NCBI RefSeq assembly: GCF_037265215.1
Contig: NZ_CP147737.1
Location: 2,760,001 to 2,824,000 of the forward strand
DNA length: 64,000 nt
Direction: 5' to 3'
Origin: Xenorhabdus griffiniae
GTDB taxonomy: Bacteria; Pseudomonadota; Gammaproteobacteria; Enterobacterales; Enterobacteriaceae
Shown here: positions 36,680 through 47,074 of the stretch, piece after piece
How the letters are laid out: every line of letters begins with the position of its first letter
Numbering within the stretch: position 1 is the first letter of the stretch
Program-made: the position numbers and the translations under genes
Notes under the pieces: model-generated
What the model was told of the DNA's origin: nothing
Seen by the model: the letters and a program-made list of their open reading frames with translations, nothing else
Databases searched by the model: none

Positions 36680-37186
36680 TCAGGCGTGTGCCGGTGCCAT
36701 AGACAATCCCTTAAGCTCTTTATCCAGCAGGAACAGCGCTTTTCCGCCTTCACCCACCATATCCAATTTGTCCAGAATGGATTTGAACAATTTCTCTTCT
36801 TCATGCTGTTCAGCAACATACCACTGCAAGAAATTAAAAGTAGAGTAATCTTGTGTCGTCATCGCTACATGGGCAAGCTTATTAATCTCTTCTGTGATCA
36901 GTTTTTCATGCTCATAAGTCTGATTAAATACATCAGAGATAGACTTGAATTCTACAGGAGGAGCCTGAATAGCACCTAATACAGGCATTGAACCCGTGTC
37001 ACCCAAATAATCAAACAAGCGTTGCATATGTTGCATTTCTTCCTGTGAGTGAGTCTTTAAAAACGCTGCTGCGCCTTCATATCCCTTATCACTACACCAT
37101 GCACTCATTTGCAGATATAAATTCGCAGAATAAAACTCCAGATTTAATTGCTCATTTAATTTTTTGATCATTTCTTGTTTTAACAT
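36680..37186 (-). CDS. ftnA: Ferritin FtnA
   Basis: A 168-residue non-heme ferritin that stores iron as a 24-mer shell. Ferroxidase ligands lie in [36 protein letters not shown] (ExxH) and the later QYxxEQHEEE region ([14 protein letters not shown]). Start set at ATG 37186 ([10 protein letters not shown]) because a GGGAGAG ribosome site precedes it and it matches E. coli FtnA (MLKPEMIEKL). The upstream ATG 37210 would add eight residues. Confidence 0.95.
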   Translation of the reverse strand: MLKQEMIKKLNEQLNLEFYSANLYLQMSAWCSDKGYEGAAAFLKTHSQEEMQHMQRLFDYLGDTGSMPVLGAIQAPPVEFKSISDVFNQTYEHEKLITEEINKLAHVAMTTQDYSTFNFLQWYVAEQHEEEKLFKSILDKLDMVGEGGKALFLLDKELKGLSMAPAHA

Positions 37187-37553
37187 CAGCCAACTCTCCC
37201 AATAATTCATTAAACTTGGCGTATTATGCCAATTAAAATCACATAATACAAAAACAAAATAAAAACAAATAATTGATTGATAAATAACAGTTTATTTATA
37301 AATCCCAACAAGAATAAATCTCATTAAATATCAGGAAATAAGAATCAGTTTTATTTAATTAGTTTTTTATTCAAAAAAAACATTTTTAATAAAAATGAGA
37401 ATTGATATTATTTATGTTTATTATATCAATCCAACTTCAAGATGCGTGTTATATTTCCCCGCCTCGTCTTGCGGATTGCAACTTGCTAAACAAAAAAGAG
37501 TCGATTAATTTTCTTATTAGAGAAAGTTAAAATGAGTTTTCAGAGAGGCCAAA
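37187..37553. other. Divergent intergenic region ftnA/holE
   Basis: Very AT-rich, with no gene. Contains a short R2-variant repeat at 37425-37486 near its holE end. Promoters of both genes must be here, but none stands out. Confidence 0.45.
37425..37486 (+). repeat. R2-variant repeat, hairpin-deleted
   Basis: TATATCAATCCAACTTCAAG, ATGCGTGTTATATTTCCCCG, then CCTCGTCTTGCGGATTGCAA and CTT. The right arm of the hairpin and the extreme right end are missing compared with 62378-62484. Confidence 0.75.
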
Positions 37554-37784
37554 ATGGAACATAACTTAGCCAAATTATCTAAAGATGAGATGGATAAAGT
37601 CAATGTTGATTTAGCAGCATCCGGTGTTGCTTTCAAAGAACGTTATAACATGCCTGTTATTCCTGACACGGTTGAACAATCACAACCAGCCCATCTGCGG
37701 GAATATTTCCAACAACGTTTACAGCACTATCGCCAGCAATCAAGAGTACTGTCACGCCTGCCTTATGAGCCTAAAAACCGCTAA
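37554..37784 (+). CDS. holE: DNA polymerase III theta subunit
   Basis: A 76-residue protein (76 in E. coli) that binds the epsilon proofreading subunit in the polymerase III core. Sequence [31 protein letters not shown] and the C-terminal [19 protein letters not shown] match the family along its length. Monocistronic: repeats upstream, a strong hairpin terminator downstream. Confidence 0.95.
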   Translation: MEHNLAKLSKDEMDKVNVDLAASGVAFKERYNMPVIPDTVEQSQPAHLREYFQQRLQHYRQQSRVLSRLPYEPKNR

Positions 37785-37800
37785 GGGAATCCGATGAGCA

Positions 37801-37836
37801 AAGATAACCACCACTTTTCTGGTGGTTATCTTATTC
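37801..37836. terminator. Bidirectional terminator between holE and pip
   Basis: A 13-bp perfect stem, AAGATAACCACCA (37801-37813) with TGGTGGTTATCTT (37820-37832), loop CTTTTC. Placed between convergent genes. Confidence 0.85.
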
Positions 37837-37844
37837 CAGCTAAT

Positions 37845-38807
<963 letters not shown>

Positions 38808-38820
38808 TCAGTGTTTAAAC

Positions 38821-38847
38821 AAAACGGGATACTCTCCAGTATCCCGT
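38821..38847 (-). terminator. Terminator after the yebF-like gene
   Basis: ACGGGATAC, loop, GTATCCCGT (9-bp stem), followed on the minus strand by TTTTGTTT. Lies between the yebF-like stop and the pip start. Confidence 0.75.
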
Positions 38848-38881
38848 ACATATTTAAAGAAAAGATAGCATGACAAATTAT

Positions 38882-39253
38882 TTACTTTATTTCACCATAA
38901 CTGATAGTTTCTTGTTGACAATCAATGATGACATTGTAACTTTTATCTTTTTTCGTACCGCGGACGATTAACGGAACCTGCAATGCGTCCTGATCACCCG
39001 TAATATCATTGACATTTACCCACGCAATCGGTTTTGCCGTGCCTAATTGCTTTCTGTCTTTATCCCAGCGATTAATACGATTTTGTAAAAAATCTTGTTT
39101 AACCTGCGCTGCCACTTGATCTTTGGTTAAATTTTTACAAGAAATAAACTTCGCCACACGCTCATTATCAGCAGCGCTGGCAATAAACGAAACAGACAAC
39201 AGAACACCCGCACTCAATAAACTAATACGACGAATAAATTGACTTTCTTTCAT
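38882..39253 (-). CDS. yebF: YebF-like exported protein
   Basis: A 123-residue protein. The signal peptide ends near SFIASA (about residue 27). The mature part has two cysteines (FISCKNL, VIIDCQQ) and aligns with E. coli YebF: VAAQVKQDFLQNRINRWDKDRK against remembered [22 protein letters not shown], then IAWVNVNDITG and LQVPLIVRGTK. YebF is exported across both membranes via OmpF/OmpC in E. coli and is related in fold to colicin M immunity protein. Function otherwise unknown. Confidence 0.88.
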   Translation of the reverse strand: MKESQFIRRISLLSAGVLLSVSFIASAADNERVAKFISCKNLTKDQVAAQVKQDFLQNRINRWDKDRKQLGTAKPIAWVNVNDITGDQDALQVPLIVRGTKKDKSYNVIIDCQQETISYGEIK

Positions 39254-39355
39254 GTTACCCTCCTATTACCATTCAAACAGTATGGATTAAAAGTTGCGAT
39301 AAATTAACATGTCGTAGAAAGCAATTATGTGAGTTTTGTTAAAAATGCGTTGCAA

Positions 39356-39538
39356 CTAGTTTTCATCATCTTCAAATAAAACAGGGATCTGCTCATGGTT
39401 TCGGTGCGTTTCGCGTAATTCCTGAGCAACAATAGCAATGGCTTCTCCGCTGCCCATTCCTTCGGAAATAAGCTGGTGGATCCTCTCTACGGCCGCTTGT
39501 TGCTCTTCATGGGATAATGCTGGCATACCTGAAAACAT
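39356..39538 (-). CDS. yoaH: YoaH family small protein (UPF0181)
   Basis: A 60-residue acidic protein, [42 protein letters not shown], matching E. coli YoaH (59). ATG 39538 preferred over the upstream start at 39556 on family length. Divergent from pabB as in E. coli. Function unknown. Confidence 0.93.
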   Translation of the reverse strand: MFSGMPALSHEEQQAAVERIHQLISEGMGSGEAIAIVAQELRETHRNHEQIPVLFEDDEN

Positions 39539-39687
39539 CGTTATAACCTCAAACAAAACATAGCACTTAATGGCAAACGGCGATTATAGCCTGTTTTATC
39601 TCAAGTCAGGAGCAAGATTGTGTGATAATCTCCGTGGATTAATATGTTATTCCTTGTGGATTGCTCAACACCAATATTGATTCCGCC

Positions 39688-41058
39688 ATGAAAATTGCAT
39701 TACAAAAACGACAATTACCGTATTCTCCTGATCTCGCCATTCACTATTTCGCCCCTCTGTCTGCATTACCCTGGGCCATGCTGTTACATTCTGGAACCGC
39801 CGAACATCCGCATAATCGATTTGATATTATTGTCGCCGAACCTGTAACAACCCTTGTCACTCAAGGAGCTTCTACCGAAATTCATTGCAATGGTCAGGTC
39901 TCTCTTTCCAAAGAAGATCCCTTCCAGCTATTAAAAAACCATCTTCACGCTTGGGATATTGAGGCTCAATTTGATCCGGACCTCCCTTTTCAAGGAGGAG
40001 CATTAGGGATATGGGGATACGATCTCGGACGACGTATCGAAAAGTTACCTGAATTAGCCACCCACGAACTGAGCTTTCCTGATATGGCTATAGGGATCTA
40101 CGATTGGGGATTAATTATTGATCATCAGTTACAGAAGGTGACATTACTAAGCTACCACAATATTGACGAACGGCTGACATGGTTAGAGTCTCTGCGAGAA
40201 CACAGGAAAGAAGGATTTTCCCTGACAAGTCCGTGGCAATCCAATATGACAGCACAGCAATACCACGAAAAAATTGCTCATATCCACCGCTACCTGCGAG
40301 AAGGGGATTGCTATCAAGTTAATTTATCCCAACGGTTCCATGCTCATTATAAGGGAGATGAATGGCAGGCATTTATCCAGCTCAATGAAAGCAACCATGC
40401 TCCCTTTTCTGCCTTTATCCGCTTGCCTGAGCACTGCATTATCAGCGTTTCACCTGAACGTTTTATCCTTTTGAAAGATCATCACATTCAGACGCGCCCA
40501 ATAAAAGGAACGCGGCCCCGATTGCAAGCCCCCGCAGAGGATCAATTACAAGCAGAAAAATTGGCAAACTCACGCAAAGATCGTGCGGAAAACCTGATGA
40601 TTGTTGATCTGTTGAGAAATGACATTGGGCGAGTTGCCACGCCAGGATCAGTCAAAGTCCCTGAATTATTTGTGGTTGAACCGTTTCCGGCCGTACACCA
40701 TCTGGTCAGCACCATCACAGCAACCCTGCCTGACACATATCATGCTACAGATTTACTGCGCGCCTGTTTTCCAGGCGGATCAATTACGGGAGCCCCTAAA
40801 ATTCGAGCCATGGAAATCATTGAAGAACTGGAACCACATCGCAGACATGGATATTGTGGTGCTGTTGGCTATATTAGTTTCTGCGGTACAATGGACAGCA
40901 ATATTACTATTCGTACCTTACTGACAGAAAAAGGAAAAATTTACTGTTGGGCCGGTGGTGGTATCGTCGCAGATAGCATCGCTGAAAAAGAATATCAGGA
41001 AACATTTGATAAACTTGGACGGATCTTACCTCAATTAGGGGAACTCGCTCTATCATGA
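39688..41058 (+). CDS. pabB: Aminodeoxychorismate synthase component I
   Basis: A 456-residue chorismate-binding enzyme that, with glutaminase PabA, makes 4-amino-4-deoxychorismate for folate. The PIKGT motif with the nucleophilic Lys, SKDRAENLMIVDLLRNDIGR, FPAVHHLVSTITATL and PGGSITGAPKIRAMEII are all present. ATG 39688 (MKIALQKRQLPY) gives the family length; a TTG at 39661 is an alternative. Stop overlaps nudL by four bases. Confidence 0.96.
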   Translation: MKIALQKRQLPYSPDLAIHYFAPLSALPWAMLLHSGTAEHPHNRFDIIVAEPVTTLVTQGASTEIHCNGQVSLSKEDPFQLLKNHLHAWDIEAQFDPDLPFQGGALGIWGYDLGRRIEKLPELATHELSFPDMAIGIYDWGLIIDHQLQKVTLLSYHNIDERLTWLESLREHRKEGFSLTSPWQSNMTAQQYHEKIAHIHRYLREGDCYQVNLSQRFHAHYKGDEWQAFIQLNESNHAPFSAFIRLPEHCIISVSPERFILLKDHHIQTRPIKGTRPRLQAPAEDQLQAEKLANSRKDRAENLMIVDLLRNDIGRVATPGSVKVPELFVVEPFPAVHHLVSTITATLPDTYHATDLLRACFPGGSITGAPKIRAMEIIEELEPHRRHGYCGAVGYISFCGTMDSNITIRTLLTEKGKIYCWAGGGIVADSIAEKEYQETFDKLGRILPQLGELALS

Positions 41059-41624
41059 CATCGCTCTCTGACTTCATTCATCGGTTTCAATTGCAGCTTC
41101 CTGCAAAACCAGCATATTTAGCCAGCAACCAACGGAATGCGGCAGTATTATTACCGATTATATGTAAGCCAGAACCAACGCTGTTATTCACCCAACGCTC
41201 CGCAAGCCTCCGCTCCCACGCCGGGCAAATTGCTTTTCCGGGCGGAGCGGCAGATCCTGAAGACGCATCTCTGATTGCCACCGCGTTGCGTGAGGCAGAA
41301 GAAGAAGTCAGCCTACCGCAAGATAAGGTACAAATACTGGGGCAATTAGCCCCTCTGGATAGCATTGGCGGTTATCGTGTCACGCCGGTAATTGGGCTTA
41401 TTGCCGAACCCATCTCTTTTCGCACCAATCCCGCAGAAGTAGCAAACATTTTTGAAATCCCGCTGCTTGAGGCACTTTCCCTTCCCCATTATCGGTATCT
41501 GGATATAAAACGCCGTAATCAACAGCGCCGAGTCTATTTTTATTGGCACCAAGAGCATATGATTTGGGGATTAACCGCCGCTATTATTTATCGCTTAGCC
41601 CAGCAAGTACAAAAAACGTTCTAA
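41055..41624 (+). CDS. nudL: Nudix hydrolase NudL (YeaB), CoA pyrophosphatase-like
   Basis: A 189-residue Nudix hydrolase. The Nudix box is GGAADPEDASLIATALREAEEEVSL, preceded by RSHAGQIAFPG, which marks the CoA-pyrophosphatase subfamily (UPF0035 motif). Likely splits CoA or related nucleotides. Coupled to pabB through an ATGA overlap, as in E. coli. Confidence 0.93.
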   Translation: MTSLSDFIHRFQLQLPAKPAYLASNQRNAAVLLPIICKPEPTLLFTQRSASLRSHAGQIAFPGGAADPEDASLIATALREAEEEVSLPQDKVQILGQLAPLDSIGGYRVTPVIGLIAEPISFRTNPAEVANIFEIPLLEALSLPHYRYLDIKRRNQQRRVYFYWHQEHMIWGLTAAIIYRLAQQVQKTF

Positions 41625-41793
41625 ATTGACCACAAAACACTACAAAACTGTGCATTACTTATCCATAATCATATCAATTGCTATTATAATTAAAAAAAAA
41701 CTGTAAACTCCTTTATCAACACTACCAAATAACAGTAAAGTAGCGCGCTTTATATAAATAACTATATTTCTTTCTTCTTTAAAGGAGTCTGGC

Positions 41794-43158
41794 GTGATTA
41801 GCGTTTTCGACATGTTTAAGGTGGGTATTGGCCCATCCAGCTCTCATACTGTTGGTCCTATGAAAGCAGGCAAACAATTTGTCGATGATCTTGTAAACCA
41901 AGGAGTAATGTCCTCTATCACGCGTGTAGCTGTTGATGTATACGGCTCACTTTCATTAACCGGGAAAGGTCACCATACGGATATCGCTATCATCATGGGC
42001 CTGGCAGGTAACATGCCCGCAACTGTTGATATTGATTCAATTCCAGGTTTTATTCGTGATGTTGAGCAAACTGAACGTTTGCCGCTGGCAAATGGTTTAC
42101 ACGAAGTCGATTTTCCTCGCGATGGCGGTATGAACTTCCGTAGCGATAACTTATCACTGCACGAAAACGGCATGCAAATTCATGCATTCGCAGGTGACGA
42201 AAAGGTTTACAGCAAAACCTACTACTCCATCGGTGGTGGTTTTATTGTTGATGAAGAACATTTTGGCAAGCCATCCCAGGATTCCAAGCCGGTTTCTTAC
42301 CCTTACAGCTCTGCGGCTGAGCTGTTAATGAATTGTAATAAAACCGGCTTGTCTGTTTCTGGCTTGATGATGAAAAATGAATTGGATTTACACAGCAAAG
42401 AAGAAATTGCTGAGTATTTCGCAGACGTATGGGCAACTATGCAAGCTTGTATTGAGCGTGGCCTGAATACAGAAGGGGTTTTGCCTGGCCCATTGCGTGT
42501 TCCTCGCCGTGCCGCCGCATTGCAGCGTATGCTGACATCATCAAACAAATTGTCTAATGACCCAATGAATGTTGTTGATTTAATTAACATGTTTGCATTG
42601 GCCGTCAATGAAGAAAATGCAGCGGGTGGCCGCGTTGTTACCGCCCCAACCAATGGCGCGTGTGGTATTGTTCCTGCTGTTTTGGCCTACTACAACCATT
42701 GCATTGAGCCTGTGACAGCGGAACTATACACCCGCTATTTCCTGGCTGCGGGTGCCATTGGTATCTTATATAAGATGAATGCCTCTATTTCTGGTGCTGA
42801 AGTTGGCTGTCAGGGTGAAGTTGGGGTAGCTTGCTCGATGGCAGCAGCCGGCATTGCCGAATTATTTGGCGCAAGCCCTGAACAGGTTTGCATCGCAGCA
42901 GAGATTGGCATGGAGCATAACCTTGGTCTGACGTGTGATCCAGTTGCAGGCCAGGTGCAAGTTCCTTGCATTGAACGCAATGCTATTGCTTCCGTTAAAG
43001 CGATCAATGCTGCCCGTATGGCACTTCGCCGTACCAGTGAACCTCGTGTTTCTCTCGATAAAGTTATTGAGACTATGTACGAAACGGGCAAAGATATGAA
43101 CGCAAAATACCGTGAAACTTCACGCGGTGGTTTGGCGATAAAAGTTCAGTGTGACTAA
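41794..43158 (+). CDS. sdaA: L-serine dehydratase 1
   Basis: A 454-residue (454 in E. coli) iron-sulfur enzyme that deaminates L-serine to pyruvate. SSSHTVGPMKAGKQF at the start belongs to the beta domain. Cluster cysteines are in TNGACGIVPAV, GAEVGCQGEVGVACSMAAAG and HNLGLTCDPVAGQVQVPCIERNA. GTG start at 41794 with AAAGGAG 6 bases before it. Ends in the conserved ETSRGGLAIKVQCD. Own promoter likely: TATAAT at 41685-41690, -35 weak. Confidence 0.97.
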   Translation: MISVFDMFKVGIGPSSSHTVGPMKAGKQFVDDLVNQGVMSSITRVAVDVYGSLSLTGKGHHTDIAIIMGLAGNMPATVDIDSIPGFIRDVEQTERLPLANGLHEVDFPRDGGMNFRSDNLSLHENGMQIHAFAGDEKVYSKTYYSIGGGFIVDEEHFGKPSQDSKPVSYPYSSAAELLMNCNKTGLSVSGLMMKNELDLHSKEEIAEYFADVWATMQACIERGLNTEGVLPGPLRVPRRAAALQRMLTSSNKLSNDPMNVVDLINMFALAVNEENAAGGRVVTAPTNGACGIVPAVLAYYNHCIEPVTAELYTRYFLAAGAIGILYKMNASISGAEVGCQGEVGVACSMAAAGIAELFGASPEQVCIAAEIGMEHNLGLTCDPVAGQVQVPCIERNAIASVKAINAARMALRRTSEPRVSLDKVIETMYETGKDMNAKYRETSRGGLAIKVQCD

Positions 43159-43236
43159 TGTAAGCGTTGCTCACTCATTAGACAGAAAGCGATATTATCG
43201 CCTCCTTTTTCTACATTTAAATTTTAGCTGAAATCG

Positions 43237-43267
43237 TATCCCTGCCAATTGGTAGGGATATTTTTTT
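43237..43267 (+). terminator. Terminator after sdaA
   Basis: TATCCCT, loop GCCAATTGGT, AGGGATA and a run of seven T at 43261-43267. Confidence 0.85.
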
Positions 43268-43667
43268 GGCTGAAACGAGTTACTAAAGTACATTATTTTC
43301 CATTTTACGGTAAAAACATCACAATTTTTTTATAAGAAAATTAAGAAAATGTTACCGGAAACAAAAGAAAATACCAAACCATAAGAAATAAGAAGATTTT
43401 TTTAAAAAATCATTATTATATTTCGGAATAAAATATTGTTTTAACCTATTAAAATAGTCTATCTTAATTTTTCTGACTGATAGCAATTTTCTTGAAGGCA
43501 GCAAATGATATTCTAACTATATATTTACTTATGTAACAAAATATAAAACCATGACAGTTTTATGTTCACGACTATCCTATTGATTGATAGGAAGTTAAAT
43601 ACATTAGAAATATTGAGTATGAACTTGCAGTAGTCTGAGTGCAATTGTTATAGAAAGGGGAAAACAA
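43268..43667. other. AT-rich regulatory region upstream of manX
   Basis: No gene in 400 bases. It should contain the manXYZ promoter and sugar-responsive operators (Mlc and CRP in E. coli), but I cannot place either with confidence. Confidence 0.4.
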
Positions 43668-44636
43668 GTGAGTATAGCCATTATGATTGGCACACACGGG
43701 GCTGCGGCGGAACAGCTGCTTCGTACCACAGAGATGTTGATTGGGGAGCAGGAAAATGTTTCTTATATCGACTTTGTGCCCGGTGAAAATGCTGATACGT
43801 TATTCGAGAAATACAACCAAAAGCTGGAATCGCTTGATACAGAACAAGGTGTACTGTTTTTCGTCGATACCTGGGGTGGCAGCCCATTCAATGCCGCAAA
43901 CCGCATCGTAGTTGATAAAGATAACTACGAAATCGTCACAGGTGTCAATGTTCCGATGCTGGTTGAAGCTTTCATGTGCCGTGACGATGATCCAACGATG
44001 GAAGAGCTGGTTGCCGTTGCATTGGAAACCGGCAAAGAAGGCATTCGAGCCCTTAAAGCAAAACAAGATGAAGAGCCAACCAAACCTGAACCCGTAAAAC
44101 CCGCTGCACCTGTTTCCGCCGTTTCAGCTTCAGCAACCTCTGCGGGCGGCCATATGAAGATTGCCCTCGCGCGTATTGATGATCGCCTTATCCACGGCCA
44201 AGTTGCTACTCGTTGGACTAAGGAAACTAACGTCAAACGTATCATTGTCGTCAGTGATGAAGTTGCCCAGGATACGGTTCGTTCTACCTTGTTGAAACAA
44301 GTTGCACCTCCCGGCGTTAGCGCACATGTCATAGATGTTGCTAAGTGCGTTCGGGTTTATAACAACCCCAAATATGCTAACGAACGCGTCATGTTGCTCT
44401 TTACCAATCCAACAGATGTTCTGCGTATTGTCGAAGGTGGCGTCGCTATCGAATCCATCAACATCGGTGGCATGGCTTTCCGTCAAGGAAAAACCCAAAT
44501 CAACAACGCGATTTCCGTTGATAAAACTGACATTGAAGCCTTTGAAAAACTGAACTCACGCGGCATAGAACTTGAAGCCCGTAAAGTTGCCAGTGATACC
44601 CGTTTGAACATGATGGATCTGCTGAAAAAAGTTTAA
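43668..44636 (+). CDS. manX: Mannose PTS EIIAB component
   Basis: A 322-residue cytoplasmic phosphotransfer protein. IIA domain at 1-130 with the phospho-His in MIGTHGAA, an Ala/Pro/Lys-rich linker (about 132-163), and IIB domain at about 163-322 with the second phospho-His in RIDDRLIHGQVATRW. Passes phosphate from HPr to incoming mannose, glucose or amino sugars at ManYZ. GTG start after AAAGGGG. First gene of manXYZ. Confidence 0.97.
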   Translation: MSIAIMIGTHGAAAEQLLRTTEMLIGEQENVSYIDFVPGENADTLFEKYNQKLESLDTEQGVLFFVDTWGGSPFNAANRIVVDKDNYEIVTGVNVPMLVEAFMCRDDDPTMEELVAVALETGKEGIRALKAKQDEEPTKPEPVKPAAPVSAVSASATSAGGHMKIALARIDDRLIHGQVATRWTKETNVKRIIVVSDEVAQDTVRSTLLKQVAPPGVSAHVIDVAKCVRVYNNPKYANERVMLLFTNPTDVLRIVEGGVAIESINIGGMAFRQGKTQINNAISVDKTDIEAFEKLNSRGIELEARKVASDTRLNMMDLLKKV

Positions 44637-44719
44637 CCATCAGAACAAATGTCATTTTATTAACCATTAGTCAATAACAAAATTCTTACCAAATTACATT
44701 TGGTTACAGGAGAAAAACA

Positions 44720-45520
44720 ATGGAAATTACCGTTGTTCAACTTGTGTTGATATTCATCGTTGCCTGTATTGCAGGTATGGAGTCAATTCTCGATGAATTT
44801 CAATTCCACCGTCCATTAGTTGCTTGTACATTAGTCGGCTTAGTGCTTGGCGATATGAAAACCGGCATTATCATCGGCGGTACACTGGAAATGATCGCCC
44901 TTGGCTGGATGAATATCGGTGCAGCAGTCGCCCCCGATGCAGCATTAGCTTCCATCATTTCAACCATCCTGGTTATCGCCGGTGGGCAAGATGTCGGTGC
45001 CGGTATCGCACTGGCTATTCCACTGGCAGCAGCAGGCCAGGTTCTGACTATCATCGTCCGTACCTTGACTGTGGGTTTCCAACATGCAGCCGATAAAGCC
45101 GCAGAAAACGGTAATCTTCGTGCAATTAGCGTCATTCACATTTCAGCTTTGCTGCTTCAAGCTATGCGAATCGCCATCCCGGCCCTGATCGTTGCAATAT
45201 CAGTAGGAACATCAGAAGTTCAGCATATGTTGAACTCCATTCCACAAGTGGTCACCAGCGGCCTGAATATCGCCGGTGGTATGATCGTGGTTGTCGGTTA
45301 TGCAATGGTGATTAACATGATGCGCGCAGGTTATCTGATGCCGTTCTTCTACCTTGGTTTCGTTACGGCAGCCTTCACTAACTTCAATCTTGTGGCATTA
45401 GGTGTGATTGGTATTGTGATGGCAATCCTGTATATCCAGCTTAGCCCTAAATATAATCAATCACAGGCAGCCGCTTCTGCTGGCAATACGCCAAACGACC
45501 TTGATAACGAATTAGATTAA
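44720..45520 (+). CDS. manY: Mannose PTS EIIC component
   Basis: A 266-residue membrane protein of the PTS mannose family. Starts MEITVVQLVLIFIVACIAGMESILDEFQFHRPLVACTLVG, with the GAAVAPDAALAS sugar-site segment and several further helices. Forms the channel with ManZ and is also the entry point of mannose-PTS-dependent phages and bacteriocins in other bacteria. Ribosome site AGGAGAAAAACA before the ATG. Confidence 0.97.
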   Translation: MEITVVQLVLIFIVACIAGMESILDEFQFHRPLVACTLVGLVLGDMKTGIIIGGTLEMIALGWMNIGAAVAPDAALASIISTILVIAGGQDVGAGIALAIPLAAAGQVLTIIVRTLTVGFQHAADKAAENGNLRAISVIHISALLLQAMRIAIPALIVAISVGTSEVQHMLNSIPQVVTSGLNIAGGMIVVVGYAMVINMMRAGYLMPFFYLGFVTAAFTNFNLVALGVIGIVMAILYIQLSPKYNQSQAAASAGNTPNDLDNELD

Positions 45521-45533
45521 GAGGATGAACAAC

Positions 45534-46382
45534 ATGTCAGAAGCAACAAATATGGGTCAGAAGAAGCTGACACAAAGCGATATTCGTGGTGTATTCCTCC
45601 GCTCTAACCTATTTCAAGGGTCGTGGAACTTTGAACGGATGCAGGCACTCGGTTTCTGTTTTTCGATGATACCTGCCATTCGTCGTCTGTACCCGGAGAA
45701 TACCGAAGAAAGGAAGCAAGCTCTCAAACGACATATGGAATTTTTTAATACCCATCCTTATGTTGCAGCGCCTATCCTGGGTGTCACTATGGCAATGGAA
45801 GAGCAACGGGCCAATGGAGCTGACATTGATGACGGGGCTATCAACGGTATCAAAGTGGGTTTGATGGGGCCTTTAGCAGGGGTTGGTGATCCTATTTTCT
45901 GGGGAACTGTTCGTCCGGTATTTGCCGCTCTGGGAGCCGGTATTGCCATGAGTGGTAGTCCGTTAGGCCCTGTTCTGTTTTTCATCCTGTTTAATTTAGT
46001 GCGATTACTTACCCGTTACTTGGGTGTCGCTTATGGCTACAAAAAAGGGTTAGATATCGTTAAAGATATGGGCGGTGGCTTCTTGCAGAAAATGACGGAA
46101 GGTGCGTCCATTCTCGGCTTGTTTGTCATGGGTGCCCTCGTCAACAAATGGACCAAAGTCAATATTCCGCTCGTGGTTTCTGAAGTGCCTGATCCAATCA
46201 CGGGTGAGATGAAAGTGACTACTGTTCAAACCATCCTTGACCAGTTAATGCCTGGCCTCATGCCATTGTTGTTAACATTTGGCTGTATGTGGCTACTGCG
46301 GAAGAAAGTCAATCCGTTATGGATTATCGTCGGCTTTTTCGTGCTGGGGATTGTCGGTTTCCGTTTTGGTTTCCTCGGTTAG
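45534..46382 (+). CDS. manZ: Mannose PTS EIID component
   Basis: A 282-residue membrane protein (283 in E. coli). KKLTQSDIRGVFLRSNLFQGSWNFERMQALGF, GPLAGVGDPIFWGTVRPVFAALGAGIA and a C-terminal LLRKKVNPLWIIVGFFVLG are clear family marks. ATG 45534 (MSEATNMGQ) is chosen because AGAGG ends at 45524, leaving 9 bases; ATG 45525 would touch the ribosome site. Confidence 0.97.
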   Translation: MSEATNMGQKKLTQSDIRGVFLRSNLFQGSWNFERMQALGFCFSMIPAIRRLYPENTEERKQALKRHMEFFNTHPYVAAPILGVTMAMEEQRANGADIDDGAINGIKVGLMGPLAGVGDPIFWGTVRPVFAALGAGIAMSGSPLGPVLFFILFNLVRLLTRYLGVAYGYKKGLDIVKDMGGGFLQKMTEGASILGLFVMGALVNKWTKVNIPLVVSEVPDPITGEMKVTTVQTILDQLMPGLMPLLLTFGCMWLLRKKVNPLWIIVGFFVLGIVGFRFGFLG

Positions 46383-46412
46383 AACTGATATTCCTGCATG
46401 ACTTGAATATTC

Positions 46413-46440
46413 GGGGGGAGGTTTTGCCTCCCCTTTCTTT
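46413..46440 (+). terminator. Terminator after manZ
   Basis: GGGGAGG, loop TTTTG, CCTCCCC, then TTTCTTT: end of the manXYZ transcript. Confidence 0.9.
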
Positions 46441-46461
46441 GTGAGAAAATAGGGATTAAAA

Positions 46462-46920
46462 ATGAGTTTGAATGATATTATTCTAATAGTTTTAATTGTA
46501 TTAATGCTCGCTTTTGCGATTTATGATGAATTTATTATCAATCAGCTCAAAGGCAAAACGCTATTAAATATCAAACTCAAAAGAAAACAGCGGCTTGATG
46601 CGCTGATATTTATCATTTTGATTGCTATTATTATTTACAATAATGTCACATCACATGGCAGTCAGTTCACGACCTATTTATTAACTTTTATCATCCTGGT
46701 GACATTGTATTTAGGTTATATTCGCTCACCAAAACTAATATTCAAAAAACAGGGTTTTTATTATGCCAACCGTTTCTTTTCTTATGAAAACATTAACGCA
46801 ATGAATTTATCTGAAGACGGCATTCTGATGATGGATTTAGGGCAAAACAAAATATATGTATCCGTCACAAAACTGGATGACTTAGAAAAAATTTATCAAT
46901 TTCTGGTTAACAACAGATGA
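46462..46920 (+). CDS. yobD: YobD inner-membrane protein (UPF0266)
   Basis: A 152-residue protein with three hydrophobic helices (IILIVLIVLMLAFAIYDEFII; LIFIILIAIIIYNNV; YLLTFIILVTLYLGYI) and a cytoplasmic tail with FSYENINAMNLSEDGILMMDL. Same position after manZ as in E. coli. Function unknown. Confidence 0.93.
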   Translation: MSLNDIILIVLIVLMLAFAIYDEFIINQLKGKTLLNIKLKRKQRLDALIFIILIAIIIYNNVTSHGSQFTTYLLTFIILVTLYLGYIRSPKLIFKKQGFYYANRFFSYENINAMNLSEDGILMMDLGQNKIYVSVTKLDDLEKIYQFLVNNR

Positions 46921-47074
46921 TTGCAATTGGCAGATTCGATTAAATAAGATCAATAATTCATATTGGTCTTATTTCCCTCCTAAAACAGATACAGATAACG
47001 ATAAGCATTATCATTTTCATATTTAAATTGTGGCAAAATATCTTTTGCCTTTTATTCTTAATATGATATTGTCC
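46921..47074. other. Spacer upstream of the mntP leader
   Basis: AT-rich, no gene. TATGAT near 47062 may be the -10 of mntP. Confidence 0.3.

Noticed and set aside
36514..36819. 101-codon minus-strand frame and plus-strand partner around ftnA's 3' end
   Set aside because: Out-of-frame shadow of ftnA extended into noncoding DNA.
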